This document shows, piece by piece, positions 1 to 7,927 of a stretch of 64,000 bases of DNA (position 1 is its first letter; each line of letters begins with the position of its first letter). The stretch is taken from positions 1-64,000 of the forward strand of contig JABFQN010000003.1 of NCBI GenBank assembly GCA_019685555.1, read 5' to 3'. This DNA comes from Candidatus Bathyarchaeota archaeon A05DMB-3. Its GTDB lineage: Archaea > Thermoproteota > Bathyarchaeia > Bathyarchaeales > Bathycorpusculaceae. The position numbers and the translations under genes are program-made. The notes beneath the pieces were generated by a model. It had not been told where the DNA came from and made no database searches. It saw only the letters and a program-made list of their open reading frames with translations.

Positions 1-30
1 GGAGACTGTGGAGATGTCGCCAGCTATCAT

Positions 31-70
31 AGGGTTCAAATCCCACCCCGCCCGTTTCAGAATGAACCCT
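31..70 (+). repeat. tRNA-3'-end-like sequence, left copy of a direct repeat, with an 8-bp inverted repeat
   Basis: Positions 34-41 plus 44-68 recur at 2413-2420 plus 2422-2446. The second block is 25 identical bases and the first is GTTCAAAT. GTTCAAATCC followed by a C-rich tail ending in CCCGCCCG looks like a tRNA T-arm plus 3' acceptor strand. However, the T-stem 5' side pairs at only three of five positions, and no 5' half can be judged because the window starts here. AGGGTTCA (31-38) and TGAACCCT (63-70) form a perfect inverted repeat around it. Repeats of this kind flank elements inserted by tyrosine integrases into tRNA 3' ends. That reading is inference. Confidence 0.55.
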
Positions 71-79
71 ACCCGCGTG

Positions 80-184
80 CTACTTGCGTTTTCTAAATAG
101 CATCACGCCGTCTGTGGCTGTGCAGACATATTCAAATCCGGCTTCTATGAGTTGTTCAGCTTCTTTTTGGTGGGCTTGGTCTTT
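80..184 (-). pseudogene. Decayed C terminus of an archaeal tyrosine integrase
   Basis: The minus strand carries an open stretch of 34 codons ending in TAG at 80-82. It contains EAEQLIEAGFEYV and ends LFRKRK. From memory of the family, this resembles the C-terminal tail of archaeal XerC/phage-type integrases. The same frame is broken just upstream by TAA (185-187) and TGA (191-193), and then stays open further upstream without a recognisable domain. So only a tail remains and the gene is dead here. It lies directly beside the tRNA-like repeat, where an integrase would be expected. No catalytic residues are visible. A plus-strand frame over the same bases (84-356) has no recognisable product. 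Confidence 0.4.
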
Positions 185-187
185 TTA

Positions 188-612
188 TGATCATCGTAGG
201 TATAGCAGTGCATGTGATGTGGCTTCAAAGCTAACATCTAGGGAAGTTATGAATTTACTTAATATGGAATCTCCTAAAAACATCTTCAATCGTCTATATG
301 AATCAAACCTTGCATCTTCAGATTCCATGAATCGGCTACAAGCCATTGGCTCATGAGCTTATTCCGAACTAAGAGCATTCTTCATTTCTCTTCTTAAGTT
401 ATTTTTATAGTCTATTCACGCCTTTCTTTACGTAAGGAAAACTCCAAGCGAGTGCTTTGCTCAATGCCCTTTATAAATGCTCAACATAATTGAGCAACTA
501 AACAGAAACAGGATTTTGCTGGATTTCCAATTACTTTTAGGGTTAAAATCTTTATATATTTAATATGTTCGCTGACGGTGAACGCGCTTATGTGTAGTTA
601 AGTTCACATACT
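188..612. other. Gene-poor stretch between integrase remnant and DUF4143 ATPase
   Basis: No convincing gene was found. The minus strand continues the broken integrase-like frame to roughly position 390. TGCTCAA occurs at 458-464 and again at 478-484, where it faces TTGAGCA (490-496) across five bases, making a small hairpin. An AT-rich block near 550-566 looks like a TATA element, but no gene can be assigned to it. Confidence 0.4.
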
Positions 613-2094
613 TCAGCACATTAGGAGAAAAAGCCACAATGGTATCAGGATTGTGTTGTCTTTTATGTCTAGTTTTTCTTTTGTTATGAGTATCTGGAAT
701 GGCGGCTTGTGAACTTCAGAAAACTCTAGTATTCCTTTTAAGTCCTTCGCGTCTATGGTGTCCCTGTATTTGACTTCTATGGGTATTGGTTTTTGGTGGA
801 GATCAAATACAATGTCAGTTTCGTATCCCTTATTTTTCCAATAAAATAGCTGCACTTCGTGAGCGGGCTCTAGGTCAAACTTTAGTCTCCTGCAATGATC
901 AGCAACAACCGCCTCGACAATTTTCCCAAGCTCAGCAGCATCACTTAACAAATAATTGTTCAGAGTCCCCGCAGCAACGTTTCTAATGCCAGGATCGTTT
1001 ATGTAGATTTTTTTCTCTTTCCTTACCCGTTTTGCGCGGCTTCTTGAATAGTATTCTGACTCAGATATTAGGAAGGCTGTTTTTAAGAAGTAAATATAAG
1101 CTTTTAATGTATGCCTCTTCAAACCCAATGTTCGAGCTAATTCCGAATAATTTACTCTTTGACTACATTCCCTTGCCAGAAGAGTTATGAGTTCCTCGAA
1201 AGCAATGGGATCCCTTATTTTAAAAGTTCTTACAATGTCCTTGTAAATGGTGAGATTCAGATATGTTTTAAGGGATTCCGCAACTACATCTAAGCTGTCA
1301 AGTTTAAGAACTTCAGGGTATCCACCCTTCAACAAATAATCCTGCAGAAAAAGCAAAATGCGGTCAATATCTCCTGCCAGCGAATTAGCCTGCTCCACTA
1401 GAGCAGAATAAAAGATTGAAGCATCATTTTTTTCAACAGCTTTTAAGAAAGCTTCCCTCAACCTCCAATTAACTTTGTTAAAACGTCTTTCAAAGTCTTC
1501 TGCCGCCATGCGAAAGCGAATAGTCTCCAAAAATTTCAACGGGAAAACTATCTGTAACTGCATTCTACCAATAAGAGATTCAGCACCCCCCGTCAAAATA
1601 TTAACACTTGAAGAACCGGAAACAAAAAACTTCATTTTATAGCCAAGATCAAACCACCTCTTCAAAACAAGCTCCCAACCCTCCAGAGTTTGGATTTCAT
1701 CTAAAAAGATGTATACGGGTTCTGAAATATCCGAAAATGGCTGTTTAAGAATATACTTCGAATAAAGGTCAAAAAGCCGACCAAGCAGCTGCACATCAAC
1801 CTTCAAATAAGGGTCGTCGAGGGAAATATACATAGCTCTTTTAGGGCCGAAATTTGAAACCACATAATCGATTAATTGGTACATGAGAACAGTTTTTCCA
1901 ACCCTTCTCGCCCCAATAATCGCACTTATCTTTGGATTATTTAGCTCCTCCAAAAGTTTATAGAAATCCCTCCTCTTGAAAGGAAGAGCTTTTGAAGGAG
2001 GCACCTGCCCAGAATCCCACCAAGGATTATGCAAATACAAAATCCTTAAAATTTCGGTTTCAGCACCCCTCAATTTCTCTGAATCCTTAATCAT
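613..2094 (-). CDS. AAA+ ATPase with C-terminal DUF4143 domain
   Basis: This 493-residue protein has a P-loop GARRVGKT at residues 61-68 and a Walker B IFLDEIQ at about 129-135. The C-terminal part (about 380-480) contains ETDIVF then PIEVKY, the PD-(D/E)xK-like core typical of DUF4143. The family is widespread in archaea and bacteria, usually as single, mobile, patchily distributed genes, and the cellular role is not settled. A TATA-like element (about 2127-2137, read on the minus strand) lies some 40 bases before the ATG. The gene sits alone between two direct repeats and next to an integrase remnant, so it was probably brought in with an integrated element. The family call is sure; the function is unknown. 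Confidence 0.85.
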   Translation of the reverse strand: MIKDSEKLRGAETEILRILYLHNPWWDSGQVPPSKALPFKRRDFYKLLEELNNPKISAIIGARRVGKTVLMYQLIDYVVSNFGPKRAMYISLDDPYLKVDVQLLGRLFDLYSKYILKQPFSDISEPVYIFLDEIQTLEGWELVLKRWFDLGYKMKFFVSGSSSVNILTGGAESLIGRMQLQIVFPLKFLETIRFRMAAEDFERRFNKVNWRLREAFLKAVEKNDASIFYSALVEQANSLAGDIDRILLFLQDYLLKGGYPEVLKLDSLDVVAESLKTYLNLTIYKDIVRTFKIRDPIAFEELITLLARECSQRVNYSELARTLGLKRHTLKAYIYFLKTAFLISESEYYSRSRAKRVRKEKKIYINDPGIRNVAAGTLNNYLLSDAAELGKIVEAVVADHCRRLKFDLEPAHEVQLFYWKNKGYETDIVFDLHQKPIPIEVKYRDTIDAKDLKGILEFSEVHKPPFQILITKEKLDIKDNTILIPLWLFLLMC

Positions 2095-2546
2095 GGAAAC
2101 ACCTTGTAAATTATAATGGCCAAAATGTTATTTAAACTTGTCCCTTATAAGAGCCAAAAATAATAAAAACTCAGCCTATAAACTGGTCATCGTAAGGTCC
2201 CATACATAGGTCCCAGAAAAAGCGGCGTTTTGCGCAGACATCTAATATCAAACCTAAAACTACGCATTCGATAATAGTGAACATTTATATACCCAAGCGA
2301 ACAACCAAAACGCTACGGCAATTACTTAGGACTCAACAAGGTTTTGATTAAAGTCATTTTCGCAAATAGAAAAAGAAGGGAGTTGCGGGAGTTTTCGCCA
2401 TGCCTCAGAAGCGTTCAAATTCACCCCGCCCGTTTCAGAATGAACCTTGGTTATAACATATCAGTGACAAGAAAAGGGAAGTTAACAACAACCGTGAAAG
2501 AGGATAAGAGTGTTTATGCTTTAAAGGGTTTTAGAAAAATTGGGGT
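2095..2546. other. Intergenic stretch with the right-hand repeat copy; no convincing gene
   Basis: The stretch holds a good plus-strand TATA element (about 2283-2293) and the second repeat copy at 2413-2446. A plus-strand frame running from 2344 to 2550 reads through the repeat and overlaps the 3' end of the thermosome gene by four bases. It has no recognisable domain. I treat it as non-coding. The TATA element could drive a short untranslated transcript toward the repeat. Confidence 0.45.
2413..2446 (+). repeat. Right copy of the tRNA-3'-end-like direct repeat
   Basis: GTTCAAAT at 2413-2420 is followed, after one base, by 25 bases (2422-2446) identical to positions 44-68. In the left copy the two blocks are two bases apart. 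Flanking sequence differs completely beyond the repeat, as expected of an attL/attR pair or a copied tRNA end. The T-stem is even less complete here, so this is not a functional tRNA end. About 2.4 kb lies between the copies. Confidence 0.55.
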
Positions 2547-4193
2547 TTAGTATTCTTCGCTTTCGGTTTCGCTTGGAGTTTTTTCTTTTTCCTCTTTTGG
2601 TTTTGTTGCTGCTATGACGTCGTCTATGCGGAGTATCATTGAAGCTGATTCTGTGGCTGATTTTACTGCTTGTTCTTTTACGATGGCTGGTTCGACTACG
2701 CCGTTGCTGTACATGTTTTCAATTTTTCCTGTGAAGACGTTTACGCCCATTGGGTGGCCGTCTGTTTTTTCGTGGGTTGTGCGGAGTTCGACTATTATGT
2801 CTATGGGTTCTAGTCCGGCGTTTTCGGCAAGGGTTCTTGGGATTATTTCTATGGAGTCTGCGAAGGCTTCTATGGCTAGTTGTTCTCTTCCGCCGACTTT
2901 TGCAGCGTAGTCGCGGAGTTCTTTGGCTATTTCCATTTCTGTTGCGCCGCCGCCTGCCACGATTTTGTTGTGTTCTATGACGTCTGAAACCACTGATAGG
3001 GCGTCTGTCATGGCGCGTTCCGCCTCGTCCACCATTCTTTCAAGTCCAGCCCTTATTAGAACGGCTACTGAGCGGGGGTTTTTGCAGTCTTCAACAAATA
3101 TCATTTTGTCTTCGCCTATTTTTCGCTCTTCCACTATGCCGGCTGCGCCCAAGTCTTGCGAGGTCAAATCGTCTAGGTCTGTGACTATTCTGCCGCCTGT
3201 GGCTCTTGCAAGTTTCTCCATGTCTGACTGTTTTACCCTTCTAGCTGCGAGGATGTCTTCTTTCGCCAAGAAGTGTTGTGCCATGTCGTCTATGCCTTTT
3301 TGGCAGAAGACAACGTTGGCGCCTGCAGCCTTTATTTTTTCAACCATTTCTTTTAGCATTTTGGTTTCCTGGTCTAGGAAGGCTTTCATTTGGGTTGGGT
3401 CGCGGATTCTTATTTCTGCGCTGAATTCTGTTTTTTCGATTTCCAGTGGGCAGTCTAAGAGGGCGATTTTTGCGTTTTCGATTTTTTTGGGCATTCCTGG
3501 GTGGACGACTTCTTTGTCGATGATTACTCCTCTGACCAGTTGGGATTCGAAGAGTCCTTTTCCTGTTTTCTTTACGATTTGGATGTTGTCCATGTCTGCG
3601 ACTTTTCTGTCGCCTCTTTGTTCCACGATTTGTTTTACGGCATCTATGGCTATTTCCGCTAGGTGTTCTTTGGCTGGGCCTACGGCTTTACTTGCCATTG
3701 ATGTTAACGCCACTTTTCTTAGGGTTTCTCTGTCTTCGATGTCCACTGGTTTGGCTATGGTGTTTATTGCTTCTATGGCTTTTTGGGCTGCTTTTCGGTA
3801 GCCGCTTACAATTATTGTTGGGTGGATGTTCTGGTCTAAAAGTTCTTCTGCTCTTTTTAGGAGTTCGCCTGCTAAAACGACGGCGGTTGTTGTTCCGTCT
3901 CCGACCATGTCGTCTTGGGTTTTGGCTACTTCCACCATCATTTTTGCTGCTGGATGTTCTACTTCTATTTCATCTAGGATGGCGGCTCCGTCGTTGGTTA
4001 TGGTTATGTCGCCTAGGCTGTCGATGAGCATTTTATCCATTCCGCGGGGTCCAAGCGTCGTTTTCAAGACTTCGCCTATGATGCGGGCTGCCATGATGTT
4101 GTTTCTTTGGGCTTCTCTTCCACGGCTTCTTGTTGTTCCTTCCTTTAGGATTAAGACGGGTTGTCCCGAAGCTGTTGTTGTTAAGTAAGCCAT
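2547..4193 (-). CDS. thsA: Thermosome subunit (group II chaperonin), copy 1
   Basis: This 548-residue protein is full length for an archaeal group II chaperonin, the ATP-driven protein-folding ring of the cytosol. It shows the N-terminal LGPRGMDKM segment, the nucleotide motif GDGTTTAVV near residue 95 and GGGATEME near 410. The C terminus is a charged tail rich in Glu and Lys. A second, clearly different paralogue lies at 25517-27163, so mixed rings are possible. The ATG follows a GGAGGG ribosome-binding site and a strong TATA region. It is transcribed alone. Which paralogue corresponds to alpha or beta in other archaea cannot be decided here. Confidence 0.97.
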   Translation of the reverse strand: MAYLTTTASGQPVLILKEGTTRSRGREAQRNNIMAARIIGEVLKTTLGPRGMDKMLIDSLGDITITNDGAAILDEIEVEHPAAKMMVEVAKTQDDMVGDGTTTAVVLAGELLKRAEELLDQNIHPTIIVSGYRKAAQKAIEAINTIAKPVDIEDRETLRKVALTSMASKAVGPAKEHLAEIAIDAVKQIVEQRGDRKVADMDNIQIVKKTGKGLFESQLVRGVIIDKEVVHPGMPKKIENAKIALLDCPLEIEKTEFSAEIRIRDPTQMKAFLDQETKMLKEMVEKIKAAGANVVFCQKGIDDMAQHFLAKEDILAARRVKQSDMEKLARATGGRIVTDLDDLTSQDLGAAGIVEERKIGEDKMIFVEDCKNPRSVAVLIRAGLERMVDEAERAMTDALSVVSDVIEHNKIVAGGGATEMEIAKELRDYAAKVGGREQLAIEAFADSIEIIPRTLAENAGLEPIDIIVELRTTHEKTDGHPMGVNVFTGKIENMYSNGVVEPAIVKEQAVKSATESASMILRIDDVIAATKPKEEKEKTPSETESEEY

Positions 4194-4245
4194 ATCATTC
4201 CCTCCAATCAGTGTAAAATGTTTCCAGTCTGGATAAGCAAAATGC

Positions 4246-4268
4246 GGTAAAATATAAACTTTTACCTT
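4246..4268 (-). promoter_or_regulatory. Promoter of thermosome copy 1
   Basis: Read on the minus strand, this is an A-rich BRE-like stretch followed by TTTATATT. It lies about 60 bases before the ATG at 4193, leaving room for a leader with the GGAGGG site. The 12-mer AAAAGTTTATAT (4252-4263 on the plus strand as its complement) is identical in the promoter of the second thermosome gene at 27234-27245. This suggests shared control, perhaps heat-responsive, which is inference. Confidence 0.6.
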
Positions 4269-4277
4269 TGAATGGCT

Positions 4278-4847
4278 TTAAACCAATGTCAAGTGTTCAA
4301 TAAGGATTTTTGCTCCGATGGCTATTAGGATTAGCCCGCCTAAAATCTCAATTTGGTCTGGTTTGAAGCGGCTGAGTTTGTCGCCTAGAACTGTGCCTAC
4401 AAATGATAGTGTGAAGGTGACGGTTCCTATGATTATTATTGGGGTGATTATGGAGACTTTTAGGAAGGCGAAGCTTAAACCAACGGCTAGGGCGTCTATG
4501 CTTGTGGCTATTGACAGGACAAGGAGAACATAAACATTTAGCGGCTTTGCTTTTCTTTGGGCATTTGGTTTCGTCGACTCGTAAATCATTTTGCACCCAA
4601 TTAGGAGTAGGAGAGCGAAGGCAAGCCAGTGGTCAAATCCAGCTATGAAATCCAACATTTTTACGCCTGCAAACCAGCCTAACACTGGCATGAAGGCTTG
4701 AAAGGCTCCGAAGGAAGAGGCCATTGCTAATGCGTTGTTTGTGCTTCTGGATTTTGCTTTGATTCCGTAGGCTATGGAGACGCTGAAGGCGTCCATGGCA
4801 AGTCCGACGGCTATTGCCAAGATGGTTAAGGCGTCCATGATTGGCAC
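4278..4847 (-). CDS. mntP: MntP-family manganese efflux pump
   Basis: This 189-residue, six-helix membrane protein has the internal duplication typical of MntP (DUF204). Acidic motifs MDAFSVS (about residues 18-24) and SIDALAVG (about 116-123) lie in matching helices of the two halves. Family members export Mn2+ and protect against its excess. Length matches the family. The gene stands alone between thermosome copy 1 and a divergently transcribed MoaD-like gene. No known manganese riboswitch was recognised upstream. Family assignment is firm; the exact ion is known only for bacterial members. Confidence 0.88.
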   Translation of the reverse strand: MPIMDALTILAIAVGLAMDAFSVSIAYGIKAKSRSTNNALAMASSFGAFQAFMPVLGWFAGVKMLDFIAGFDHWLAFALLLLIGCKMIYESTKPNAQRKAKPLNVYVLLVLSIATSIDALAVGLSFAFLKVSIITPIIIIGTVTFTLSFVGTVLGDKLSRFKPDQIEILGGLILIAIGAKILIEHLTLV

Positions 4848-4915
4848 TTTTCTGGGTTTGGCTGGTTTGCCTATGATAGTGGGCTGATGTATTGTAAAAA
4901 CTTTCTGTGAGGAAA

Positions 4916-4926
4916 CTGTTTAAATT
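4916..4926 (+). promoter_or_regulatory. TATA element of the MoaD/SAMP-like gene
   Basis: TGTTTAAATT lies about 40 bases before the TTG start at 4962. The expected transcription start would leave a leader of roughly 15-20 bases. The assignment rests on spacing and composition only. Confidence 0.45.
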
Positions 4927-4961
4927 TCAGCTTATGCCTTTATCGCATTGGTGAAGTTGCC

Positions 4962-5255
4962 TTGAAGGTTTCGGTGCGCTTCTTCACTACGCTGCGGGAG
5001 ATGATTGGGAAACGGGAGGAAACCTTGGATTTTCCAGACAGCGAACAGATTACTGTGGCTAGAGTGCTTGGGAAACTGGCTGAACGTTATGGGAAAGGCT
5101 TTGTGGAATATGTTTATGACAGCAAAACAGGCGATGTTAAGGGTTTTCTCCAGTTCCTAATTAATGGAAGGAGCGCCGCAACCCTCAAAGGGCTTGAAAC
5201 TGAGCTTGCAGACGGCGATGTTTTGGCGATTATTCCGCCAGTTGGCGGTGGTTGA
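4962..5255 (+). CDS. MoaD/ThiS-family sulfur carrier or SAMP-like modifier
   Basis: This 97-residue beta-grasp protein ends in the diglycine tail PPVGGG, the thiocarboxylation or conjugation site of MoaD, ThiS and archaeal SAMP proteins. It most resembles MoaD, the small subunit of molybdopterin synthase: it opens with a VSVRFF strand and carries LREMIG, with a late NGR and DGD before the tail. The start is TTG, because the only in-frame upstream codons are closed off by a stop. Two MoeA paralogues elsewhere in the window (53-56 kb) fit a molybdenum or tungsten cofactor role. A tRNA-thiolation or ubiquitin-like role is equally possible from sequence. Confidence 0.85.
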   Translation: MKVSVRFFTTLREMIGKREETLDFPDSEQITVARVLGKLAERYGKGFVEYVYDSKTGDVKGFLQFLINGRSAATLKGLETELADGDVLAIIPPVGGG

Positions 5256-5310
5256 AAGTATAGGCTGTTTCGGTCAAATTTAGGTTGTGGGGTTTGGCTA
5301 AATTGAGTAG

Positions 5311-5510
5311 CCTCTCCCCTCTAGATTTTTGGTGTCAATTATTGCTAGGCGTTGGGGACTGCAAAATTGGGCTAGTCCCTCTAGTTATTTTTGTGCTTGG
5401 TGAGCATCCATAAAAACACTACCCCTCTATAGTTTTTGGCCAAGGGCTGGGAAAATGGCTTTTAGGAGACTTTATTTTCTCTAGCCTCTTCCTCTAGATT
5501 TTTAGGTTTG
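5311..5510 (+). repeat. Four imperfect CCTCTAG-plus-T-run repeats
   Basis: CCTCTAG (third copy CCTCTATAG) begins at 5318, 5378, 5424 and 5491, each time followed within two or three bases by a run of at least five T. Copies 1 and 4 are most alike: both are preceded by TAGCCTCT and followed by ATTTTT. Spacings are 60, 46 and 67 bases. The array fills the gap between the MoaD-like gene and the radical SAM gene. T-runs after pyrimidine-rich words resemble archaeal transcription terminators, so this may be a stacked terminator. A protein- or RNA-binding array is another option. No open reading frame explains it. Confidence 0.6.
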
Positions 5511-5526
5511 TTGTGCTATACTTTTC

Positions 5527-6654
5527 TTGAGTCTAGTTATGGGGAAATGCCAAGTTTGTGGTGAATGTTCGCCCTTAACTTCTGGAAAGTTGGGCGTTTG
5601 TCTAGGATGTATTAGGAAAAAGCCAGAGCGGGCCCTTGAAATTGCAAAGGAAGCGCATGCGCGAAGCCGAGCGGTTTATGGTTTGCCCACTGAGCCGCCG
5701 AAGGATGAGGGCGGCTTGCCTTGTGGTGTTTGCGCTAACAACTGTGTTATTGGTGTTAGCAAAAGCGGTTTTTGCGGGCTTGTCTGGAATGTGGACGGGC
5801 GGCTTGTGCGTTTTGGCGGCACCGCTGAACAAGGCGTTTTAGAATGGTATTATGATGGACTGCCAACCAACTGCGTCAGCTGGTGGTTTTGTCCGGGCTG
5901 CACTGGAAAGGGCTATCCTAAATACGCTTACAAGCCCGAGCCAGAATATGGCTATTACAATTTGGCGGTTTTTTACGGCGCATGCAGTTATGGCTGTCTC
6001 TTCTGTCAGAACTGGCATTACCGCAATCTATCCGCACAACACAAGCCTGTTATGAGTGCCGAAGCACTAGCCCAAAAGGCTTTTGACCAGCGGGTTTCTT
6101 GCATATGCTATTTTGGAGGCGACCCTTCACCGCAGATGCCTCATTCATTGGAAGCTAGCCGTTTAGCATTGGAAAAAGCAAAGGCTGAAAACCGTATTTT
6201 GAGGATTTGCTGGGAAACCAACGGCTACATGAACCAAAAAATGGCTGAAAAAGCGGCGGAATACGCCCTAAAAAGCGGAGGAAACATAAAATTCGATTTA
6301 AAAGCATATAGTGAAGAGTTGGCGTTGACGCTTTGCGGAGTCTCCAACAAACCCGCCCTCGAAAACTTTCGTTTAATAGGAGAAAAATACTATGCGGAAC
6401 GTTCAGAACTGCCAGTCCTAACGGCAAGCACACTGCTTGTGCCGGGATACGTTGACGTAGAAGAAGTCGAACAAATAGCCCATTTCATAAGCCAGATAAA
6501 CCCAGAAATCCCCTACACGCTACTGGCGTTTTACCCATGCTATGTCATGAATGATTTGCCAACAACAAGCCGAAAACAAGCAACAGAATGTCTAGAAGCA
6601 GCAGAAAAACACCTAAAAAACGTAAGAATAGGAAACGTCCATCTGCTGTCGTAG
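5527..6654 (+). CDS. Radical SAM enzyme of the PFL-activase-like group
   Basis: This 375-residue protein has the radical SAM cluster CX3CX2C as CSYGCLFC at about residues 153-160. The N-terminal 120 residues contain several further Cys pairs (CQVCGEC, CLGC, CGVCANNC, CPGC), probably binding zinc or an extra iron-sulfur cluster. The group resembles pyruvate-formate-lyase activating enzyme homologues that archaea carry in several copies, and the substrate is unknown. The frame opens with TTG at 5527, but ATG at 5539 (giving MGKCQVC) is the likelier start. It stands alone downstream of the CCTCTAG repeats, and no partner glycyl-radical enzyme is nearby. Confidence 0.82.
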   Translation: MSLVMGKCQVCGECSPLTSGKLGVCLGCIRKKPERALEIAKEAHARSRAVYGLPTEPPKDEGGLPCGVCANNCVIGVSKSGFCGLVWNVDGRLVRFGGTAEQGVLEWYYDGLPTNCVSWWFCPGCTGKGYPKYAYKPEPEYGYYNLAVFYGACSYGCLFCQNWHYRNLSAQHKPVMSAEALAQKAFDQRVSCICYFGGDPSPQMPHSLEASRLALEKAKAENRILRICWETNGYMNQKMAEKAAEYALKSGGNIKFDLKAYSEELALTLCGVSNKPALENFRLIGEKYYAERSELPVLTASTLLVPGYVDVEEVEQIAHFISQINPEIPYTLLAFYPCYVMNDLPTTSRKQATECLEAAEKHLKNVRIGNVHLLS

Positions 6655-6713
6655 CTTTACCATAAAGTTTTCACGGTTAACCTTTTAATCTATTTTAAGT
6701 CAAAGGAGCATCA

Positions 6714-6956
6714 GTGAAAGAATTGAGGCTTAAGCCATACTCTTATAATATAGTGATTAAGGCTTTAGGTAAAATAGGCTTTAAAGTTGTTAGACAAAGG
6801 GGCAGCCACATCGTCCTAAAAGGTTTTTACAAAGACAGAAAGCGTACAGTTGTTGTTCCAAGACACGAAGAAATTGCAATAGGCACTCTTAAGGGCATAC
6901 TGTTTCAAGCTGGACTTACAGTAGAAGAGTTCATTAAATTGACCGAGAAAAATTAG
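6714..6956 (+). CDS. hicA: HicA-family mRNA interferase toxin
   Basis: This 80-residue HicA (YcfA) protein has a double-stranded-RNA-binding-like fold with the conserved GSH motif (RQRGSHIVLK, about residues 27-36) carrying the catalytic His. The VVPRHEEIAIGTLKGIL stretch is typical. Starts with GTG after a GGAG site. HicA toxins cleave mRNA and are held by HicB. Here the HicB-like gene is on the opposite strand and the two stop codons overlap by four bases, unlike the usual co-directional operon. Confidence 0.85.
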   Translation: MKELRLKPYSYNIVIKALGKIGFKVVRQRGSHIVLKGFYKDRKRTVVVPRHEEIAIGTLKGILFQAGLTVEEFIKLTEKN

Positions 6957-7168
6957 ACTTTTATTTCAATTAGCATTGTGGCAACTGGTTCGCCCTTTTT
7001 CGCCCTTTCTTTTTCCCATTCTTCTGCGCTTTCAAACCATAGTTCAAAGGCTTCTTGGAAGTTTTTTAATGCTTCGTCGATGGTTTTGCCTTGGCTGGTA
7101 ACTCCTGTAACTGGGTCTATGGCAATGTACCATTCGCCCTCTTTGTGTATAGCAACACTAACTTTCAT
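6953..7168 (-). CDS. hicB: HicB-family antitoxin, short form
   Basis: The protein has 71 residues with the degraded RNase-H-like HicB fold: VSVAIHKEGEWYIA, then DPVTGVTSQGKTIDEALKNFQEA. Family members neutralise HicA. This short form lacks the C-terminal DNA-binding domain found in longer HicB proteins, so it may not repress its own promoter. A TATA-like block (about 7204-7216 on the minus strand) gives it its own promoter. It converges on hicA with a four-base overlap, so the mRNA 3' ends are complementary. Confidence 0.8.
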   Translation of the reverse strand: MKVSVAIHKEGEWYIAIDPVTGVTSQGKTIDEALKNFQEAFELWFESAEEWEKERAKKGEPVATMLIEIKV

Positions 7169-7243
7169 AATAAATGACCAATTACATGATATGTTGTGGA
7201 ATCTTATTAATATTTCACGCTTTTATCGATTGATTTCGCAAGG

Positions 7244-7927
7244 TTAGGGATGAGAGTAGTCAACACGGTATATTTTCCCTTTCCCATTGTCGTAGATTTT
7301 TGTGAAGTGGGTCGGGTGTAGTTCCTCATCAAATATTAGCCTTAACAGTGTTGTTTGTCTACCAAGCAGTGTAGGCTGATACTGGCTATCAGTGTAGACC
7401 AGATAGTCTGTGGCGTTGTATCCGGCGATGTGGGCTATCCAATAGAATTTTTGCAGTTCGTCTGGAACGAAAACCAAAACATATGAAACGTTGTATTGTT
7501 CCATCAACTGCAGTGACTGGTATTCTGGGAGCATAAACATGGCGGCTATGGCTCTGATTTTTTCATGGGAACCCCATTTTCCAAAGATTTGCGTCTCAAG
7601 ATTGCGCAGAGGGTCTCTGCTCACGCCTAGGGTGTACCAGATTTCCCGCGATGGGTAAGCCTCTATAACATCCCGTTGACTCCATTCGCGCACCGCTCTG
7701 CCATAGTCCCACCAGCAAAGCACCACCGCATCCGGAGGAGTAAGCTCTGAAAGGTTTGCAAAAACTTCGGGCATGCCCTCCTGCTTAGAAAAATAGACGA
7801 GCACTTCGTCCTCCCTTCTACCATAATCCACCCTAAGAGCCAACAAAGTTAGGGAAACCAAAATCCCGACAGCTAACAGGGCGATGAACCATTTGCTCCG
7901 CCAAAACTTTCCAGTCAATGCAGGCAT
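7244..7927 (-). CDS. Membrane-anchored WWDYG (STT3-like) extracellular domain; probably the 3' part of a frameshifted gene
   Basis: In this 227-residue frame a transmembrane helix (about residues 12-31) is followed by an extracellular domain. That domain contains PPDAVVLCWWDYG with W72-G76, the acceptor-sequon recognition motif of oligosaccharyltransferase STT3/AglB. The multi-helix catalytic membrane part of STT3 is missing, so it cannot be a transferase alone. Before the ATG at 7927 the frame stays open for 16 more codons up to a TGA, overlapping the end of the upstream gene. A one-base shift near 7975 would join the two into one protein with a sensible topology. The full-length AglB lies at 38869-41130. 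Confidence 0.7.
   Translation of the reverse strand: MPALTGKFWRSKWFIALLAVGILVSLTLLALRVDYGRREDEVLVYFSKQEGMPEVFANLSELTPPDAVVLCWWDYGRAVREWSQRDVIEAYPSREIWYTLGVSRDPLRNLETQIFGKWGSHEKIRAIAAMFMLPEYQSLQLMEQYNVSYVLVFVPDELQKFYWIAHIAGYNATDYLVYTDSQYQPTLLGRQTTLLRLIFDEELHPTHFTKIYDNGKGKIYRVDYSHP

Noticed and set aside
1-54. Complete or functional tRNA gene ending at 54
   Set aside because: The T-loop and acceptor-like tail are present, but the T-stem has two mismatches, no anticodon arm is clear, and the 5' half is outside the window.
84-356. Plus-strand frame of 90 codons
   Set aside because: The minus strand gives the better protein signal (integrase-like tail); the plus frame has no recognisable product.
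2344-2550. Plus-strand frame of 68 codons through the right repeat
   Set aside because: It is built around the repeat and overlaps the thermosome end; no family features.
2923-3801. Long plus-strand frame (292 codons) opposite thermosome copy 1
   Set aside because: It is exactly antisense to a conserved chaperonin gene, has a Ser/Ile/Thr-rich shadow composition and no domain. Similar antisense frames occur opposite the second thermosome and aIF5B.
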